Source: Eumeta japonica (taxonomy: Eukaryota > Arthropoda > Insecta > Lepidoptera > Psychidae). From it: a DNA stretch of 64,000 bases. Numbering within the stretch: position 1 is the stretch's first letter; every line of letters begins with the position of its first letter. The translations under genes were made by a program, and so were the position numbers. This document shows, piece by piece, positions 58,395 through 64,000 of this stretch. The DNA is taken from assembly GCA_005406025.1 (NCBI GenBank), contig BGZK01001333.1:1-64000 (forward strand), read 5' to 3'. Below the pieces are notes generated by a model. That model was given only the letters and a program-made list of their open reading frames with translations. It ran no database searches and was not told the DNA's origin.

Positions 58395-61300
58395 AGAACG
58401 CTCTACGACAGCTATTTGCATGAGCTATATTTTAAAGGGATCCCTCTGAGATTTGCCAAAATGTGGCTTCCCATTACTCTCACGTGAGATTATCTCCATA
58501 ATTTTAATTAATTACATTAGTTTGTTAGTTACCCGACATGTTCTATACAAAGTATGTATTATAGAGTACAAATAATTTTAATATTTATTGTCTCTAAATT
58601 TCAAAGTCGATGTGAGATTTTATATTGATCCTTACGCCCCCTAAATCAGTTGCCGGATTTCACCGGACCCATCCTCCCGTTTTTGGCCTACGTAATTAAT
58701 GGACGATCCTTCAACAGCAACCTGCGACATGTGTTCCGCATCGATCATTTGTAATATATCCCCTAAATGCGGCGGAAATGATTTTGCTTTTGTGGGCTGT
58801 ATACAGCTTATAGCCGTATGTCAGATTTTATTGATAGTATTGGACTGCTTTAAGGCGCGCCGCTAATGCTCTTATTTAGCGAAAATTTTAAAATTACCGA
58901 AGGTACAATTTATAAGAGTTCACTATATTTACTGGGAGGTTAAACTAGAGGAACGATTAAAAATCGTACGTTTTCATCCTTTTGAGATTACTTTAAAGTC
59001 TTGTTTCTGTGCTCAACATTTTTTTTTGTTTGATCTGATGATGAGAGTAAATGTAGGAGTTTCAAATTGCTGTACTCACCAAAATGATCAGATAAGCCGC
59101 TTAGGCCTAGGACTTTTGTTAAAACACTGGTCAAATGTGAATCAGATTTGCGTCGAGAACCTATTTCATATTGTAAACAATCGCATCAGGTACCTACTAT
59201 GTTTTCAGACGTAACTCAAATTAGTTTGTGATACTTAATGTCAAAAAACCTTCACATAAGTAAATAATATAGAAAAAGTTATTGTAGTCAAGAATTTGAA
59301 CCCAACGCCTTTGTATAAGTAGACTACCTTAGTAACCATTAGAACAATTTTGTCTTCACGAATATTTTCCATTTTCCATGAGAATTCAAACATTTTCTTT
59401 TCCAATTTCTCGGCAACTGTAAATGAGGCCTTATATTCCGTAGTTTTTGGCCTCAATAGTTTCGGACACAACGGGGAATGTTAGATTTTTGTATATTGTG
59501 TTTAATAATTAATAACTATAGATTTAAAAACTGTAATAAATTAATATAACACATGGCATATTTGTGATTTTCAAGTTATTGAAGAAAATAAAAATATAAT
59601 TAACAAATATTAAAAACAAGGATTAGGAAATAAATTAACTTGATCATCAGCATTGGAAGATTAATTTATTTTACAGTTACAGGGCTCTAATCACATCTCA
59701 ACCTTTTATGAACTCATGAAGTAGTATATTTAAAGCATAAAGGGTTGAAAACCACTAGGCAACACCCGGTGGGTGGTGCTTCCATTTCGGCGAATTCAAA
59801 CGATTCCCTTAAAATCAATTGATTTTGTTCAACGGTTATTTATTAACTTAAAGGATCTATTGAAAACTCCCTGATATCCTTTGATATTGAACACAAAGGG
59901 ATCGAGAGACTTTCCATTTTCTGACGAGAGAGTGATTTTGTTTGCCGTATCGGAAAAGTGATTATTCTGATGAAACGCGATTTATGAAAAATAAGCTGTG
60001 TAGCTTTTTTAATGCTTTGTGCTGACTCCAAACAGAGATTTTTAAAACAATAACCTATTCGAAGTTAATTATTATGCGTGTATAAAGCACGTAAACAGTT
60101 TGCGTAATTGTTTGTCAGTACTTCGGTCGTGTGAAGTGTCTCATATAAAAGTGGCTATTTTTCAGTTGAATGGTTAATGGTTTTCATAACAAAACATAGT
60201 TTTCTTCTTGCTTCAGGGAAATAATTAAATTGAAATTTTGTATTCTCGTTCAATTAGAGACTTGATCCTCTAGAGATTCCAGTGGTCACTGAAAATAGCA
60301 AAATTTGCATATTTACTTCAGTGAATTCAATTATTTTTACTTTAGTTATATACTTCGTAATTAATTTTCAATGATGCTGCTTTGTTCCAAGATATTTATT
60401 CAATTTTTTTGCTTATATTTATATATAGATAGCTTAAAATTGTTTCACATAAAACATTAGCCATTACATTATTTCAAGAAACTAATCTATTTATTATCCA
60501 ATTTTGACGTGTAGTATTTGATATTGTTGAAATGTTATTCAATCAATGTAAGTCGAACTGGAGTCAATCGCCCGAAATTAAAGAAGTAACTTGTGTTTTT
60601 TGTAAATTACTTTAAAAAATATTTATAAAAATAAGCTATAAGACTAAAATATACAATACCTCGAATCGGATAGGGTTATTTCGTTGTTATGAAATAACTA
60701 TCGAATTCGAAAAATAGAGACAGGATCAGAAGTAAATACTGGGAAAAACAAAACGCGTATCTTTAATAACATCGAAACAGAGGAACCACTTTAACACTTT
60801 TAGTTGATCGCGCTTAACGTGTAAATGCACTGATAGTAAAAATAAAACTTAACTCATCAACGTTCGGATTCAGATATATACATCCCTCGGTGAATGTTCT
60901 CGAATATTCTCTGAGTGTAAATAAAGCAATAAATTATTTGTAAAAGCAGAGATATACACATGTTATGGCCGACATAAATAAACTTATTTCTAACATTCTA
61001 AACACAATCAAACAAAATTAGTAAATATGTAAACACGCCCACGTACTTCAAAATAAAAATTATATCACCCAATTTCTTTTTTGAGGATTTATTCAGTTAT
61101 TTTGCTTATAAGGAAAATTTGCAACAATACTGTGTTATTATCTAGTTGGCTTACATATAATTTTTTTTTCGTGTTTTATGCTATTTTTTATCCATCGGTC
61201 TCAGTTATAAAAATTAGAAAACATATGTGGACTTGAAGTATTGGTGTGCCGAAAACAATTTTTTTTTATTCTTTTTTTCTGAAATTGTTGGTCAAATACA

Positions 61301-62385
61301 GCGTCAATACACGTCATCCATTCTTATGTGCTAAATCACTGTCCATATAAATGTTTATATGGACTTAATGAACAATTTCTAAATCAATAATCTATTTAAT
61401 ATACATGAAGTTAATGTTTTCTAATTGTTGTGTATGCAGTTAGTCGTTTTATTATACGATTTGATATTTCTCATGTGGTCGATGCCAAATAATTAGGAAA
61501 TAATTTACGAATGAGTATAAGTATGGTGATAGTTCCAAAAATATTGATACTGTGTATAAAATAAAACAATTGTTTAACATTAATTATTGAAAAACCATCA
61601 ACAATCTACGCATCTTCCTGTTGAGTACGGGAATATTGATAAAATAATTATTGACAAAACTGCCGATATTGGCAATAAAGTACGTAATAAAATAAAATTA
61701 TAACATCAGAATTCTGATATTTTTAATTTTTCTATATTTAACTGAAAAAAGTCATTCGGGACTACTGACAGAAGTGTAAATTTATACCCATGAAGTAGCG
61801 TTTTTGCTTGCTTTTCAAAAATATACATAGCGCCACCCCGGTCTCTTCCCATCCTACGCAATTTACTAACGTGTGTTAAAGAGTGATAGAAGTGAGAGAG
61901 AGAACTTCGTTCTAATAATTTCATATTTTCGCGTTTACAAAAAGTATTTCTCTTATACTTTTAATCTCAGCATGTCGGTGACGCGAACTCAAAAGATGTT
62001 ATTCCTACAAAATCGTATAACGCGTAGAAAAAAGCTTTCACGTGTACTGCAATGGCATGTCGCTGATTGTTATGGTGGCGACGCGAATTTACAAGATTTT
62101 ACGCATCATAAAATCGCCTAACGCATCTATAGAAGGTTTTGCATCAAAAATCATAAATTTGAAACTGACGTTGCTCGGTGCCGTTTCGTTTGATTGATCG
62201 ATATCATACTATAGTGTATAATAACACTAATCAATCATCTAACCCCTGTTAGGGTTCAATTTCTTTTCAAAGTGCATTCATTCGGTGCTCACACAAAAGC
62301 ATTTGAATCTCAAACCTTAAAATATCAAAACCAAATTCATGCACAATCTCAATAATTGTGGCGTCGATAAAATCATAAACTTGTT
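58395..62385. other. AT-rich non-coding stretch
   Basis: No gene supported. It contains a perfect 11-bp inverted repeat GTCCATATAAA/TTTATATGGAC (61,341-61,364, 2-nt loop). It also has a pair of related ~50-bp blocks, GACGCGAA...ATCGTATAACGCGT (61,979-62,028) and GACGCGAA...ATCGCCTAACGCAT (62,080-62,127). Confidence 0.5.
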
Positions 62386-62655
62386 ATGAATTGTACTGCA
62401 ATTAGCTGCATTACACAAAACGCTGACAGCCGGGGGGGCGCCGGTTCGTCGGGGGCGGCGAAGCGGGGGGATTATTTAGCATATCCGCTTCCGGCGCTCC
62501 CTCGCCGGGCGATAAATCTGTCACTTTGGGCCCGCAGTGTTCTAGTCTGCATTTGGAGTGCACATTGCCGCCAACCGTTTGCTACGTATGATCTGATACT
62601 TTGTAGTTGTAGATTACCGGTAGATTTAATTTTAAGTCTTTGGCTAAATATTTGA
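62386..62655 (+). other. GC-rich patch, unidentified 89-codon frame
   Basis: The interval 62,425-62,560 is strongly GC-rich (CCGGGGGGGCGCCGG, CGGGGGCGGCG). The frame across it has no recognisable domain; its plain composition follows from the GC content. It may be a regulatory or promoter-like patch. Confidence 0.25.
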
Positions 62656-64000
62656 TAGATTTGATAGTAAGCTATTTCGTTTATTTAAGCTACACATTCA
62701 TATATATATACAAATGTTTATATAGCTTTCTATAAATAAATTGGTTGAATTAATTACGATTTGTTTTATTCCTTACATTTGATCGACTGACGGCAAAATT
62801 ATGACACTCTCGTCGCGTTGTAAAGTGGCAATGAAATTACGTTTATATTGTAATAATTAAAGTACATTTTATTTAATTTTTACAATTGGATTTCAAATTA
62901 TAGATTTTGTACGTGGATTTATTATCGTATGTATTTCGTGAAATGGAATTGGGAAAAGCGCGAGGCATCGCGTACAAGGGAGCTGCCATGTTTCCGTAAC
63001 CATTGGCAATATTCAGTGAAGACTATACACGTTAATTTTGAAATCGGTTTTCACTCGCGTGATCATGAATTCCTCTATCTTCCATATCGAGCGTTCACTC
63101 GGTCAATCATCGTTTCGATCTTTGTTTAGTTTCCACTCCCAGTCCTGATCTGGAAGATTGTCGATCTCGGTGTCGATTCCGGCCCCTCTTTTCATTCCAG
63201 TCCTGGCGCAGCTGTCGGTCGAGTTCTCGTTTTCGCTCTTCGACTTTACTGCGGTCCCGTTGTCATCGATACGTGGACCGGTCCCGCGTTCTCTTCCCCG
63301 GTCCGCTTCCGATCCGTACCTCGATTTTACACCTGATCTCGATTCTCATATCTTCGATTATGTGACCTGCGGTTACACCCGCGTTGAATACTGTTCTTAT
63401 CTATGTCGCATTCGTAATTGCATTGTTTGTTCATATAAGTGCAGTGATTGTATTATTTATGTAAGCATGTACTTAAATTTGTCTATGGGCTCTTGTCCTC
63501 CAAATATAAAATTATATGTATATTCATAGTATAGCTTTCTGTTGTAAATAATTATTAGAATAAGTGCAGTATTTCCAAAGATTCTTCCTATTCTTTTCTC
63601 CCTACATAGAAACAAACATATATTACTTTTTAAGATTTAGTATGTTCTAATAAAAAATAAGAACAGTACCCGTATAGGATCACTAGTGTGTCTGTCTATC
63701 CATCCGTCACAGATAATTTGCTCAGACTGTACTAAACTGATTAAATTGAAAAGTTGGTACAAATATGAATTTCGGTGACGTATAACTATGAATAAGAGTT
63801 TACTTTTGGGACTAAATAAAAAAAAAATTTGGTTGCCTGTAAAGTCGGTATACGGGCGAAAGTTTTACGTGACAACGACTTTGAATGGTAAAATCATTTT
63901 AATGTGAATATTCATTCGTATAGTAGGAAGAAGGATGAAATAATAGTAACAATTTAAAACATTTATTTATACAAAGAATTATATTTAAAACATTAATTTA
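62656..64000. other. Non-coding; degenerate repeat and repeat fragment
   Basis: The interval 63,130-63,360 reads on the minus strand as GATCG/GGACCGG-type degenerate repeat, similar in style to 28.6, 29.2 and 40.9 kb. The interval 63,665-63,800 is a reversed fragment of the interspersed repeat at 32,265 (ACCCGTATAGGATCACTAGT, then TCCGTCACAG). The frame at 62,929-63,129 is unidentified. Confidence 0.45.

Overview
This is eukaryotic nuclear DNA, most likely from a moth or butterfly (Lepidoptera). It is AT-rich, with long stretches that have no credible reading frame. Its interspersed repeats are ones common in lepidopteran genomes: the AGGGTTCCG...CGGAACCCT repeat in three copies, the gcgagtTgaactcgc/TCCGTTTT repeat family, and LINE tails ending in GCCGGCRACGC...GTTTGCC. 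It also carries Jockey, BEL/Pao, hAT, mariner, pogo-type and Helitron sequences. No bacterial operon, tRNA, rRNA or CRISPR array was seen. No ORF encodes an intact, recognisable full-length host protein.

Layout. 0-1 kb holds a decayed mariner transposase. 3-4.6 kb holds a diverged tandem repeat and a reversed interspersed repeat. 5.5-7.8 kb holds a 5'-truncated Jockey LINE on the minus strand. 14.7-15.3 kb is a repeat patch. 16.7-17.3 kb is a pogo-like MITE with TA duplications. 17.73-20.59 kb is a structurally complete hAT element (141-bp inverted repeats, perfect 8-bp target duplication) with a frameshifted transposase. 23.8-26.1 kb holds an interspersed repeat and a LINE 3' fragment. 32.3-34.3 kb holds a repeat and a mariner with both ends. 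36.1-37.6 kb holds another mariner abutting a repeat. 39.2-39.5 kb holds a spliced SWIM zinc-finger fragment. 40.9-41.0 kb is a 30-bp minisatellite. 42.8-44.9 kb is a Helitron remnant with both ends and a broken PIF1-type helicase. 46.2-46.6 kb is a mariner 3' fragment. 51.3-52.1 kb is a BEL/Pao protease-region fragment. The last 5 kb is mostly empty.

Host gene signal is thin and comes from short exons with good splice sites and protein-like frames: an ATG exon split by the hAT (17,605-17,724 plus 20,592-20,603, minus); a possible last exon (12,019-12,131, minus); an ATG exon behind a CpG-rich stretch (29,692-29,735, plus); ATG exons at 47.7-47.8 kb (minus) and 50.5-50.6 kb (plus); a possible complete two-exon gene (55,527-56,037, minus); an ankyrin-like exon (57.8-58.0 kb, minus); and a last exon (58,280-58,394, plus). 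I could not name any of these genes. They fit a region made mostly of long introns and intergenic DNA. All exon calls are inference from splice signals and codon content and need RNA evidence.
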